NCBI GenBank assembly: GCA_963822575.1
Contig: CAWGHZ010000007.1
Location: forward strand, 1,054,001-1,118,000
From: CAWGHZ01 sp963822575
GTDB lineage: Bacteria > Pseudomonadota > Alphaproteobacteria > MPNO01 > DASWLB01
Direction: 5' to 3'
Length of the DNA: 64,000 bases
Both the position numbers and the translations under genes were made by a program. Below, piece after piece: positions 44,701 through 53,837 of the stretch (position 1 is the first letter of the stretch; every line of letters starts with the position of its first letter). The notes below the pieces were generated by a model. That model had not been told where the DNA came from. It did no database searches and saw only the letters and a program-made list of their open reading frames with translations.

Positions 44701-45684
44701 TCACGCGGGAAGGGCGAGGGCGCGCGCCAGCATGACGGGGTCGACATTGCCGCCCGAGAGCACTACGCCGACCGTCCGGCCCCTGGCGTTGAACCGGCCG
44801 GAGAGGATAGCGGCGAGGGCGATGGCGCCGGCCGGTTCCAGCTCGAGGTCGAGCGTGCGCTTGGCGTAGGCCATGCCGGCCAGCGTCTCCGCGTCGGGGA
44901 CGACGATCCCGCCGGCGAGGCGGCGGGCGTTGGCGGCGAAGGAGATGACGCCCGGCGTCGGAGCGAGTAGGGCGTCGCAGATCGAGCGGGTTCCGGGCGG
45001 GTTGGCAAGCCGCTCCCCGGCCGCCAGCGACCGGGCGGTGTCGTCATGACCCTCGGGCTCGACGGCGTAGACGGCGCAGTCCGGCCAGTGCTCCTTGACC
45101 GCCAGCGCGACGCCGGCGACCAGCCCGCCGCCGCTACACGGGACCAGCACGGCGTCACAGCGTGCACCGCGCGCCGCGGCGTCGCGGACGATCTCCAGCC
45201 CGGCGGTGCCCTGGCCGGCGATCACGTCCGGGTCCTCATAGGGGGCGACGATCGTGGCGCCGCGCTCTGCCGCGATGCGCCCGCCGATCGCCTCGCGGTC
45301 TTCCGTTTCGCGGTCGTACAGCACCACCTCCGCCCCGTGGCCGCGGGTGCGCGCGATCTTCACCGCGGGCGCGTCGGACGGCATGACGATCGTCGCCTTC
45401 ATGCCGAGGCGCTTCGCGACGGCGGCAACCGCCTGGGCGTGGTTGCCGGACGAATAGGCAACGACGCCGGCGGCCCGGCGCTGGGTCGCTATGCGTCGCA
45501 TGCGGTTGAGCGCGCCGCGGAACTTGAACGACCCGGTGATCTGCGCGCACTCGGCCTTCAGCAGCACGCGCCCGCCGAGGCGCTCGTCGAGCGCCGGAAA
45601 GGCGAGGAGCGGCGTCGGTACCGCGTCGGGCTCGATTCGGTCCGCCGCGTCGAGGATATCGGCGTAGCCGGGGGGATCGCTCAT
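44701..45684 (-). CDS. PLP-dependent threonine/serine dehydratase-like enzyme
   Basis: 327 residues of the fold-type II family. The PLP Lys is in GSFKFRGALN (about 55), the phosphate loop is CSGGGLVAG (about 185), and SSGNHAQAVA is the Asn contact. It lacks a regulatory ACT domain, so it is the catabolic or serine racemase-like short type that deaminates L-threonine or L-serine. Start ATG 45684 overlaps the stop of the cyclase gene (ATGA). Confidence 0.87.
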   Translation of the reverse strand: MSDPPGYADILDAADRIEPDAVPTPLLAFPALDERLGGRVLLKAECAQITGSFKFRGALNRMRRIATQRRAAGVVAYSSGNHAQAVAAVAKRLGMKATIVMPSDAPAVKIARTRGHGAEVVLYDRETEDREAIGGRIAAERGATIVAPYEDPDVIAGQGTAGLEIVRDAAARGARCDAVLVPCSGGGLVAGVALAVKEHWPDCAVYAVEPEGHDDTARSLAAGERLANPPGTRSICDALLAPTPGVISFAANARRLAGGIVVPDAETLAGMAYAKRTLDLELEPAGAIALAAILSGRFNARGRTVGVVLSGGNVDPVMLARALALPA

Positions 45685-46985
45685 GCGGGGGCCTTGCGGC
45701 GGCGCGCCGTGCGGCCCTGCGGTGCGAACACCTCGCGCGCGTCGGCGAGGCCCGGCATGTCGTGCTTGCCGAGCGGCTCCCACGCGCCGCGCACGCGCTC
45801 GGCGAAGTCGCGGCTCGCCAGCACGCGGCGTCCGAGTACCTTGGTCAGCGCCTGCAGCCGCGCCACCTCGTTGGCGGCGGGCCCGACGACCGTGAACTGC
45901 AGCCGTTCGGGCAGGCCGATATTGCCGAACATCAGGTCGCCCACGTGCAGCCCCACGCCAAATTCCAGCCCCGGCTGACCGGTCGCATCGCGCGCGGCGT
46001 TGAGGGTGGCAAGGCGCCGCTCCGCGCCGCCGGCCGCCGCGAGCGCAGCCCGGCAGGCCGTTTGCTCGGTGCGACCGCCGGCGCCGATCGGGAAGATCGC
46101 CAGCACGGCATCGCCGATCAGCATCAGGACCTCGCCGCCTTCCTCCATCACGGCGCCGGCGGCGCATTCGAAATAGCCGTTGAGCGCTTCGAGATAGCCG
46201 TTGGCGTCGAGCGTCTCGGCCAGCCCCGTCGAGTTGCGCAGATCGCTGAACCAGACCGCCGCGCGGATGATCTCGCCGTCGCCGCGCTTGATCGAGCCGT
46301 TGAGCACGCGCAGCCCCGCGTCGGCGCCGAGATAGGTGGTCACGACGTTGCGCGCGATCATTTCCTTGATGCGCACCTTGCACGCGACCGAGAGGCGCCG
46401 CTGGATGCGCAGCAGCGCCTGGATGTCGGAGTCGCTGAATCCGGAAGCGCGGTCGGTCGACCATGACCCGATCAACCCGTTGGCGACGCCCCGGCCGATC
46501 GCGTCGTCGGAGAACAGTACCGCGAAGCCGAAATAGTCGCTCAGCCCCGACTCTTGCAGCTCGGCGAACAGCGGGTAATCGATTATCGCGTCGCGTCCGG
46601 CCAGGCGTCGGCGCATGAACGGGATGTGATTATCGACCAGATACTTGTGGGGGCTAAGGCTCCAGCCGTCGCTGCCCGTCTCGTGCGAAAGCTCCTGGGT
46701 GGTGAGGCCCTCGTCGGGCTTCCAGGTGTACGACATCACCGAGACCAGCGGGTGCAACACGCGAAACCCGATGAAGGCGCGCGCGATCGGCACCCCTGCG
46801 GCGCGTAGCCGAGCGCAGCAGCCCTGGAACAGCTCGTCGAGAGGGGGCTCGCCCAGCGCCTGATCCATCAGCCAGTCGGCGATGGTGCCGATCAGGTCGA
46901 TGCCGCCGCGCGCTTCGCCGGTGTCCTCGACCGACGGCGGCGGACCGGCGGGCGCTGGATCGGCGCGAACGGGCGCTGGGCTCAC
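45681..46985 (-). CDS. Class III adenylate/guanylate cyclase with N-terminal sensory region
   Basis: 434 residues from a GTG overlapping the HAD gene's TGA (GTGA). The N-terminal about 220 residues look like a sensor domain with no membrane helix. The C-terminal cyclase domain keeps the first metal Asp (VWFSDLRNST), LIGDAVLAIFP with the second Asp, and the GVGLHVGDLMFGNIG and FTVVGPAANEVARLQ segments, so it should be active, unlike the domain at 6147. It is probably soluble and makes cAMP. It is coupled on both sides, to HAD and to threonine dehydratase, which is an odd partnership for a cyclase. Confidence 0.88.
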   Translation of the reverse strand: MSPAPVRADPAPAGPPPSVEDTGEARGGIDLIGTIADWLMDQALGEPPLDELFQGCCARLRAAGVPIARAFIGFRVLHPLVSVMSYTWKPDEGLTTQELSHETGSDGWSLSPHKYLVDNHIPFMRRRLAGRDAIIDYPLFAELQESGLSDYFGFAVLFSDDAIGRGVANGLIGSWSTDRASGFSDSDIQALLRIQRRLSVACKVRIKEMIARNVVTTYLGADAGLRVLNGSIKRGDGEIIRAAVWFSDLRNSTGLAETLDANGYLEALNGYFECAAGAVMEEGGEVLMLIGDAVLAIFPIGAGGRTEQTACRAALAAAGGAERRLATLNAARDATGQPGLEFGVGLHVGDLMFGNIGLPERLQFTVVGPAANEVARLQALTKVLGRRVLASRDFAERVRGAWEPLGKHDMPGLADAREVFAPQGRTARRRKAPA

Positions 46986-47668
46986 GGCCGGACCAGTTCG
47001 GGCAGGTCTGTGAGCGAACGTACTTCCGCGCTCGGTTTGCCGGGCAGGCCTTCAGGCGGCTGGCCCGCGCGGTTGACCCAGACGGTGTGCAGCCCGAACA
47101 CCGAGGCGCCGGCGATGTCCCATGCGTTCGACGACATGAAGGTGATCGCGGGGGCGGAAACGCCTAGCGAGTTGACGGCGATCTGGTAGACGGTCGGGTG
47201 CGGCTTGAAGACCTGCACCGTCTCGACCGACAGCACAGCGTCGAACAGGCCCGTGAGCCCGCCGCTTTTCACCGCCGCGGTGAGCATGGTGGGCGAGCCG
47301 TTTGACAGGATCGCGCATTTCATGCCGGCCTCGCGCAGCCGCTCGAGCGCGGGCCTGGCGTCGGGATAGGCGTCGAGGTCGAGATAAAGCTGCATCAGAC
47401 GCGCGCGCAGGTCGGGATCCGCGATGTCATGGGCGGCGAACGCGTAATCGAGCGCGTCGGAGGTGACTTGCCAGAAATCCTCGTGCCGGCCCATCAGGCT
47501 ACGCAGCCAGGTATATTCGAGCTGCTTCTGGCGCCAGAGCTGGGAGACGGCGTCGCACTTCGTGCCCAGCGCCTCGCGGCAGCGCGCGGCGGCGGAATGG
47601 ACGTCGAACAGCGTGCCGTACGCGTCGAACACGCAAGCGGCGATGCCGGTGAGGTTGGGTGCAACCAT
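46982..47668 (-). CDS. Haloacid dehalogenase, type II (L-2-haloacid dehalogenase-like)
   Basis: 228 residues. HAD motif I is CVFDAYGTLFDV (nucleophile Asp about 15), motif II is ILSNGSPTML, the Lys is in VFKPHPTVY, and motif IV is MSSNAWDIAGA. The AYGTLFD and SSNAWD forms are those of 2-haloacid dehalogenases (DehII), which replace halide of short 2-haloacids with hydroxyl. It is the first gene of a three-gene coupled operon. Whether haloacids are the real substrate is not shown by sequence. Confidence 0.87.
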   Translation of the reverse strand: MVAPNLTGIAACVFDAYGTLFDVHSAAARCREALGTKCDAVSQLWRQKQLEYTWLRSLMGRHEDFWQVTSDALDYAFAAHDIADPDLRARLMQLYLDLDAYPDARPALERLREAGMKCAILSNGSPTMLTAAVKSGGLTGLFDAVLSVETVQVFKPHPTVYQIAVNSLGVSAPAITFMSSNAWDIAGASVFGLHTVWVNRAGQPPEGLPGKPSAEVRSLTDLPELVRP

Positions 47669-47720
47669 GGGGCTCCTCCGGGCGATTCCTACACCCGGTC
47701 GGAACGCCCTGCAACGCGGG

Positions 47721-48531
47721 CTACTCCGCGCCCAGAACCGAAAATCCCTGGCGGACGAACAGCGGCCGGGCGGCGGGCGATTCCATGTAGGCGAGGAAGG
47801 CCGCCGCGTCGGGCGTCGCGTTGGCGTCGATCAGCGCCACCGGATAGACGATCGGCGGATAAGTGTCGTCCGGGAAGGCGGCGACGACGCGCACCTTGGG
47901 CTCGACCTTCGCGTCGGTGCGGTAGACGATGCCGAGCGGTGCCTCGCCACGCGCCACGAGGGCCAGCGCGGCGCGCACGTTCTGCGCCTGGGCAAGCGAT
48001 CCCGACACCGAATCCCAGACACCGAGCAATTTCAGCGCAGCCTTGGCGTAGAGCCCGGCGGGCACGGCGTCCGTGTTGGCGACGGCGAGCCGGCCGCCAT
48101 CCAGGAGCTTCGCCAGCGGAAAGCCTTGCGCAATTGTCGCCCGCGCGCGCGAGTTCCTGCGGCGCGATCAGCACCAGCGCGTTGCCCAGCAGGTTGCGCC
48201 GCGTGCCCGGCTTCAACAGGTGCTTGGCCGCCAGCCAGTCCATCCATTTGAGGTCGGCCGAGACGTAAAGCTCGGCCGGCGCGCCCTCGGCGATCTGACG
48301 GGCGAGGGTGGAGCTCGCCGCGTAAGACACCGCGGCGCGCTTGCCGGTCTTTTGCCGCCAGGCCGCCGCGACGTCGTCGAGCGCGTTCTTCATGCTGGCG
48401 GCGGCGAACGCGAGCACCGGCTTCTCCGCCGCGGCCGGCGGGGCCGTGGTCGCGAGAACCGGCGCGGCGAGTGCGGCGGCGACAAGGGCAGCAACCGCCG
48501 TCGAGCCGGGATGGCGATGGTGGCGCGCCAA
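47721..48531 (-). CDS. modA: Molybdate ABC transporter periplasmic binding protein ModA (frame break near 48145)
   Basis: TTG 48531 follows GGGAGGG and begins a signal peptide (AVAALVAAALAAPVLA). The mature part reads LAFAAASMKNALDDVAAAW, SYAASSTLARQIAEGAPAELYVSADLKWMDWL and LVLIAPQEL, typical ModA with its Ser/Tyr oxyanion contacts. The frame then fails in GCGCGCGCGGGC (48139-48150), and the second half (TIAQGFPLAKLL, LAVANTDAVPAGLYAKAAL, to VLGAE) is in another frame. One extra base there explains it; corrected length is about 269 residues. No modB or modC follows; a HAD gene does. The gene is preceded immediately by a ModE-type palindrome. Confidence 0.85.
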
Positions 48532-48540
48532 TCGACCCTC

Positions 48541-48574
48541 CCATTCGTTATATCTGTCCGTATATAGCGAATGG
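48541..48574. promoter_or_regulatory. ModE-type operator (Mo-box) between modA and msrQ
   Basis: The near-perfect inverted repeat CCATTCGTTATAT / ATATAGCGAATGG is separated by 8 bases and has one mismatch. Read on the minus strand it contains TCGCTATATA-N6-GATATAACGA, which fits the Mo-box form ATCGCTATATA-N6-TATATAACGAT that I recall for ModE/MopA. It ends 10 bases before the modA TTG and lies in the 211-base divergent gap before msrQ. Molybdate-bound ModE should repress modA from here; an effect on msrQ is possible. Confidence 0.8.
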
Positions 48575-48742
48575 GGCAGCACGTCCAGTGCGGTGGGGCT
48601 GTTTCGTCGTCTCGACAGGCGGGGAAGCTTCGCGTCCCGCCAGGGCGACGACCCGTTCGCAACCTCACCAAATCGTGCATCGGTTTTACGTGCGCGCCCC
48701 CGGTGGTTTGCTTAAGTTGGCCGGGAAGGACGGAGGTATCCC

Positions 48743-49591
48743 ATGACGATCTGGCCCGAGCGCGCGCCGCTCTCGCCCCTCAAGACGGCGATCCTCGCCG
48801 TCATCGTGTTCCCCGGTGCCTGGACGGCGTGGGATCTCGCCGCGGGCAATCTCGGCGCCCGGCCGATCACCGAGGCGATCCACGAGGTCGGCCTCGACGG
48901 CATCCGCCTCCTGTTCATCGCGCTGGCGGTCACTCCGCTGCGCCAGATCCTGCGCTGGCCGCTGATCGCGCAGCAGCGCCGCATGATCGGCGTCGCCGCG
49001 TTCTGCTACCTCTTCGTCCATTTCTGCCTGTACGCGGTCGACCAGAAGCTCCAGCTCGGGGTGGTCGCCAGCGAGGTCGTGCTGCGTATCTACCTCACCA
49101 TCGGATTCGTGGCGCTGCTGGGACTCTCGGCAATGGCGGCGACCTCGACCGACCGAATGGTGAAGCGGATGGGCGGCAGGAACTGGCGCCGGCTGCACAA
49201 GATTGTCTACGGCATCGGCATCCTGGCCGCGATCCACTTCTTCATGCAGTCCAAGCTCGACGTGTACGAGCCGACCTGGATGGCAGGGATGCTGGTCTGG
49301 CTGCTCGGCTACCGTGTTATCGCCGCCTGGAACCGCACCGCCGCTCCGAAGCCGACGGCGGTCGGGCTGCTCGGCATCTTCGCCACCGCGGTCACGGCGG
49401 TCGGCGAGGCGCTCTACTATTTCCTCCTCAACCACGTCGACATGATCCGGGTCCTCCAGGCCAACCTCGACCTCGAGTTCCCACTGCGCCCGGCGTGGTG
49501 GGTGCTGGGGGCGAGCCTGATCGTCTTCGTGGCGAGCGTCGGACGGATCCTCGCCGTGCGCGGGCCGAGGCTGAGCCCCCGCGCCGCCTAG
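48743..49591 (+). CDS. msrQ: MsrQ heme-binding membrane subunit (YedZ-like)
   Basis: 282 residues, about six or seven membrane helices. The ferric-reductase-like core reads LLFIALAVTPLRQIL, LFVHFCLYAVDQ (heme His) and WRRLHKIVYGIGILAAIHFF (two heme His). MsrQ passes electrons from quinone or flavin to MsrP, a periplasmic molybdenum enzyme that repairs methionine sulfoxide. msrP is normally adjacent but is not here. Two extra helices at the C-terminus (LGIFATAVTAVGEALYYFLL, WWVLGASLIVFVASVGRIL) lengthen it beyond E. coli MsrQ. ATG follows GGAGG. It shares the divergent region with modA and its Mo-box. Confidence 0.87.
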   Translation: MTIWPERAPLSPLKTAILAVIVFPGAWTAWDLAAGNLGARPITEAIHEVGLDGIRLLFIALAVTPLRQILRWPLIAQQRRMIGVAAFCYLFVHFCLYAVDQKLQLGVVASEVVLRIYLTIGFVALLGLSAMAATSTDRMVKRMGGRNWRRLHKIVYGIGILAAIHFFMQSKLDVYEPTWMAGMLVWLLGYRVIAAWNRTAAPKPTAVGLLGIFATAVTAVGEALYYFLLNHVDMIRVLQANLDLEFPLRPAWWVLGASLIVFVASVGRILAVRGPRLSPRAA

Positions 49592-49627
49592 ATATCTTGG
49601 TCGCAGCGCCCTGGTGACGGCGCCACG

Positions 49628-50413
49628 TCAGTCCGCATAGTCAGGCTGGGTGCGGTCGAGATTGCGCCGCACCGCCTGCCAGGCGAGCTGGTGATAGTGC
49701 GAGTCGGGGGCGTTGCGGCGGAACCGCGTCAGCGCCGTCGACCGCACCACCTCCTCGCTCGGCTGGTTGAGGCGCGCGCCGCCGGCCATGCCGCGCACCT
49801 GGTATTCGCAGGCGCGCTCCAGGTTGTAGGTGAGCTGGAACAGCTCGGGGAACGATTCGCCCCAGGTCAGCGTGCCGTGGTTCCTGAGGATCATGCACTT
49901 GCATTCGCCCATGTCGCGGGCGAGGCGGGCGCACTCGTCCTCGTCCGTCGCGATGCCCTCGAAGTCATGATAGGCGATCGGGCCGAGCGTCATGGCGTGC
50001 TGGCTCAGGGGGCGCAGCCCGTCGGCCTGCATCGAGACGGCGACGCCGTTCGGCGTGTGCAAATGCACCACGCACATGGCGTGGTTGAACGACTTGTAGA
50101 CGGCTGAATGGATGACATAGGCGGCGCGGTTAAGGGTGTAGGGCGAGTCCAATACCGCCTTGCCGGCGTCGTCGATCTTGAGGAGCGACGAGGCAGTGAT
50201 CTCGTTGAAGGTGAGGTCGAGCGGGTTGACCAGGTAGCAGTTCGGCTCGCCGGGCACGCGCGCCGTCATATGGGTGAAGATGTGGTCGTCCCAGCCGCGC
50301 TCGTAGACGTAGCGGTACAGCGCCGCGAGATCCTCGCGCGCCTGCCATTCGGCCGCGCTCACTTTGCTCCGGACGCCTGCATCGGCTCGACGCGCCTTGC
50401 TGACCGCCGCCAT
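49628..50413 (-). CDS. Class II aldolase/adducin-family protein
   Basis: 261 residues. Zn-binding His pair is in VVHLHTPNGVAVS (about 117-119), with a further His in RNHGTLTWGES (about 178). DLTFNEITASSLLKID is the phosphate-site region. The family includes fuculose-phosphate aldolases and decarboxylases; this group, with a long N-terminus, is common in soil alphaproteobacteria and its substrate is not settled. It follows an alpha/beta hydrolase gene by 55 bases on the same strand. Confidence 0.85.
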   Translation of the reverse strand: MAAVSKARRADAGVRSKVSAAEWQAREDLAALYRYVYERGWDDHIFTHMTARVPGEPNCYLVNPLDLTFNEITASSLLKIDDAGKAVLDSPYTLNRAAYVIHSAVYKSFNHAMCVVHLHTPNGVAVSMQADGLRPLSQHAMTLGPIAYHDFEGIATDEDECARLARDMGECKCMILRNHGTLTWGESFPELFQLTYNLERACEYQVRGMAGGARLNQPSEEVVRSTALTRFRRNAPDSHYHQLAWQAVRRNLDRTQPDYAD

Positions 50414-50468
50414 GGTTCCCTCCCGCTGGGTTGCGGGGGAAGTTTACACGAAGGCAAGGCCCCGCCGT

Positions 50469-51317
50469 CTACCGCTTCTTCCCGTTCACGCGGTCGAGGA
50501 AGGCGATAGCGGCCGTGTTGAATTCGTCCGGCATCTCGATGTTCGGGCAGTGGCCGCACTTCTCGAACACGATCACCTCCGACCCCTTGATGCGGCCGGC
50601 GAGCTGGGGCGCGAAGCCTTTCTCGCGCAGCGGGTCCTCGGCCCCGGCGATGATAAGCGTCGGCACCGCCACGTTCTCGTAGGGCGTCTGGTCGGCCGAG
50701 CCGAAATAGGGCCGGGCCTCGCGGAACGGCGCGCGGAGCCGCGAGGCCGAGGTGCACTCGAACGCGCCCGGCATGTGCGCGAACTCCTGGCGCTTCGCCA
50801 CATACGCGTGGTCCTCGGAGAACTTCTTGTCGTAGAGCATAGCGGCGAGCAGCGCGCGCATCGCCTCGTCCGACCCGTCATAGGCGAGCAGCACCTTGCG
50901 CGCCTCGGTGGCCGGCGTGCCGCCGCCGCCCGGCCCGAGGACCATCGAGCGGATGGGCAGCGTCACCGGAGGGCGCGAGGCCACCTGCACCAGCATCGAT
51001 CCGCCCATCGAGTTGCCGATGAAGTCGGCCTTGTCGATGCCCATCACTTCGAGGAAGCGGGCGAGGTGGCGCAGCGGCCGTTCGCGCGGCGCGCCGAAAT
51101 CGTAGATCTTGTCGGTGCGCCCGAACCCGAGCCAGTCCGGCGCGACGCAGCGATAGCCCGCCTTGGCGAGGGCGGGGATGGTGAACTCCCAGCTTATCTC
51201 CGCCGCGCCGCCATACTCGCCCGAATGCAGCAGCACCACGATCGGGCCGTCGCCCGCCTCCAGATAGTGCGTCCGGATGCCGTCGACCTCGACGAACTTG
51301 CTCTGCCAGTCGGTCAT
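50469..51317 (-). CDS. Alpha/beta hydrolase (MhpC/meta-cleavage hydrolase-like)
   Basis: 282 residues. HSGEYGGAAE is the oxyanion region, GNSMGG (about 107-112) holds the nucleophile Ser, AGAEDPLRE the Asp and CGHCPNIEMPDEF the His. The overall pattern, with no signal peptide, fits C-C bond hydrolases of aromatic meta-cleavage or epoxide hydrolases. It is upstream of the class II aldolase gene in the same direction, suggesting one catabolic operon. Confidence 0.85.
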   Translation of the reverse strand: MTDWQSKFVEVDGIRTHYLEAGDGPIVVLLHSGEYGGAAEISWEFTIPALAKAGYRCVAPDWLGFGRTDKIYDFGAPRERPLRHLARFLEVMGIDKADFIGNSMGGSMLVQVASRPPVTLPIRSMVLGPGGGGTPATEARKVLLAYDGSDEAMRALLAAMLYDKKFSEDHAYVAKRQEFAHMPGAFECTSASRLRAPFREARPYFGSADQTPYENVAVPTLIIAGAEDPLREKGFAPQLAGRIKGSEVIVFEKCGHCPNIEMPDEFNTAAIAFLDRVNGKKR

Positions 51318-51536
51318 ATCGTTCCTCCGGTGCTGGGCGGCCCAGATTTATCTATCCGGCGCGCGAGCGTCAAGTGCGGCTGGCCCGATCCGGCAGATTG
51401 TGCCGCCCGGCCGGCCGATGCTGCCGTGGGGAGCGGTCGAGGACGCCAGGATTCCGGGCGTTTGCCGCTGGCACGGAAATTGCACGGCGCACGGCGCGGT
51501 CCTTTTCGGACCGGCGTCGTAATGTGCGAGGTGACG

Positions 51537-52235
51537 ATGTCGGATCTTTCAAGTATCGGCGGCCTGGCCGGACTGTTGTTCCGCCAGCAATCGAGCTCTT
51601 ATCCGAATTCGATATTCGGGCCCTCCGGCAGCGGGGCATCCGGCGCGTTCGCGGCCGATCCGCTTCTAAGCACCACGGGGACTGGCGGCGACTCTTCGGC
51701 CGGCGTCATGTCGGGCGGGGCAACTTCGTTGAATCCTGCTCTGATTACGACTTTGCTCGGCGTGCAGGAGCAGGCGTCGAGCGTGGCGAACGGGGCCGGT
51801 TCTTCGGCTGGCGCCCTGCAGGGCTCCAGCTTCTCAGACCGGCTTTTCGCCCAGATGGACGCCAACGGCGACGGGTCGATCAGCAAGAGCGAGCTGGAAA
51901 GCGCCTTCGCGACCGGTGGCAAGGACGCCTCGACGGCGGATGCCGTGTTCGCCAAGCTCGACACCGACGGCGATGGCTCGGTGAGCGCGTCGGAGCTGAA
52001 ATCCGGCCTGCACCAGGCGGCCGCGATGCGCCACCACCATCATGGCGGCGGCGGCGGAGTGAGCAGCCGGAACCTCGCCGACATGATGCAGAACGCATCC
52101 CAGTCCGGCAACGCGACCTCGGACGTGGTCAGCAACGCCGACGGCTCGACCACCACGACGGTGACCTATCCGGACGGGACCAAGTTCACGATGACGAGCC
52201 CGGCCGCACTGGCCCAGGCCGCGACCGAGCTGTAA
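51537..52235 (+). CDS. EF-hand calcium-binding protein
   Basis: 232 residues. Two canonical EF-hand loops are present: DANGDGSISKSE (about 107-118) and DTDGDGSVSASE (about 142-153), each with Asp/Asn/Asp/Glu at the chelating positions. The N-terminal 100 residues are Ser/Gly-rich and low in complexity, and MRHHHHGGGGG (about 165-175) is a His-rich patch. No signal peptide or membrane segment is seen. ATG 51537 follows GAGGTG; an ATG at 51522 is also in frame. Similar Ser/Gly-rich EF-hand proteins are known in Xanthomonas and alphaproteobacteria, with no assigned role. Confidence 0.8.
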   Translation: MSDLSSIGGLAGLLFRQQSSSYPNSIFGPSGSGASGAFAADPLLSTTGTGGDSSAGVMSGGATSLNPALITTLLGVQEQASSVANGAGSSAGALQGSSFSDRLFAQMDANGDGSISKSELESAFATGGKDASTADAVFAKLDTDGDGSVSASELKSGLHQAAAMRHHHHGGGGGVSSRNLADMMQNASQSGNATSDVVSNADGSTTTTVTYPDGTKFTMTSPAALAQAATEL

Positions 52236-52240
52236 GGGGA

Positions 52241-53837
52241 TCAAACCGGCGCGGGCCGGAGCATCTTGCCCGGCGTGGCGCCGGTGTGCGCGCCGGCGCG
52301 AAGCACCGCAACCCCATTGACCAGCACCGTGTCGACGCCGACCGCGAACTGGTGCGGATCGGCGTAGGTGGCGCGCTCGGCAATGGTGGCGGGGTCGAAA
52401 ATCGTGACGTCGGCGGCGGCGCCCGCGCGCAGCACCCCGCGGTCGGCGAGGCCCAGCGCCGCGGCCGACGCGCCCGTCATCTTGCGTATGGCGGTCTCGA
52501 TCGGGATCAGCCCTTCGTCGCGGACATAGCGGCCCAGGACACGCGCGAACGTGCCGTAGAAGCGCGGGTGCGGCTTGCCCTGGCTTGTGATTCCGGTCGG
52601 CGCCACGGCGTTGCCGTCCGAGCCGACCATGACATCGGGCGCGCGGATGAAGTCGCGCACGTCGTCCTCGCCGATCGAACTCGACCACGACGCGGGTTTG
52701 GCCGCGATCGGCGACGATATAGTCGAGCGCCGCGTCGAACGGGTCCTTGCCCTGTTCGCGCGCGACCTCTTCCATCGTCTTGCCGGCGTGCTGCGGCAGG
52801 TTAGGCGAGATCGAGATGCGTACGGCGTCCCAGCCTTTGACCCGCCCGAAATTGTTCAACCCCTTCTCGGCGACCTCGCGCTTGATGCGCGCGCGCTGCT
52901 GCGGATCGGCGATGCGCGCCGCGGTGGCCTGCTCGCCGCCCTCCTGCAGCCACGGCGGCATCAAATTGCGCAGCGGATTCGACGCGGCCGTGTAGGGGTA
53001 TTCGTCGCAATCGATGGCGATCCCGCGGGCGCGCGCCTCGCGCAGCGTGTCGAGGAAGCGACCCACCTTGCCCCAATTGTCGGTCCCCGACACCTTGGCG
53101 TGAACGATCTGCACGTGGACGCCGGTGCGCTCGCCGAATTCGATCGCCTCGGCAGCGGCGTCGAACACCGCGTTCGCTTCGTCGCGCAGATGGGTGAAGT
53201 AGCGCGCGCCGTGATGCCTGAGGATGGCGCCGAGCTCAACCAGTTCCTCGCCCTTCGCAAACGAACCCGGCGCGGTGAACAGGCCCGACGACATGCCGAG
53301 CGCGCCAGCGGCCAGCGCCTCCTCCAGCAGGCGTTTCATTTGTTCCAGCTCGGCCGGCTCGGGCGGGCGGTTCTCCAGCCCCATGGTCATTAGCCTGAGC
53401 GTGTTGTGCCCGACCAGCATCACCCGGTTGACCGAGGTCGCGGGGTAGGTGGCGGCGTAGTCGCCGAAGCTCGTTTCCTTGAAGTCGAGCCACGGTGCGC
53501 TCGGCCCGAGATAGGCCTTCAGCGCGTCCGCCTTGCCGGGAAGACACGGCGCGCAGGAATAGCCGCAATGGCCGATCACCTCGCACGTCACGCCCTGGTG
53601 CACCTTGGACTCGGACAGCGGCATCAGCGGCAGCGTCCAGTCGGAATGCGTCTTGATGTCGATGAAGCCGGGCGAAACCAACTTGCCGCGCGCGTCGATC
53701 GTCTCGGCGTCGCCGGTCGAGACATCGATGCCGATTTCAACGATCCGCCCGTCGCGGATCGCGATGTCGGCCCGCCGCCCGGGCGCGCCCGTCCCGTCGA
53801 TGACCGTGCCGTTCCGGATGACGATGTCGTGGGTCAT
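52241..53837 (-). CDS. N-acyl-D-amino-acid deacylase (D-aminoacylase), frame break near 52682
   Basis: About 531 residues after correction. Amidohydrolase-3 features: MTHDIVIRNGTVIDGTG and KLVSPGFIDIKTHSDWTLPL (metal site at residues about 65-70), GHCGYSCAPC with the bridging Cys, FTHLRDEANAVF, QIVHAKVSG, and in the second frame DVMVGSDGNAVAPTG and YVRDEGLIPIETAIRKMTGASAAALGLADRG. The first frame ends well at QTRVVV; an extra base in GTGGTCGAGTTCG (minus strand, 52680-52686) moves it, and SSIGEDDVRDFI continues the enzyme. ATG 53837 overlaps the stop of the dehydrogenase gene upstream (ATGA). It hydrolyses N-acyl-D-amino acids to D-amino acids; the cognate substrate is unknown. Confidence 0.87.
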
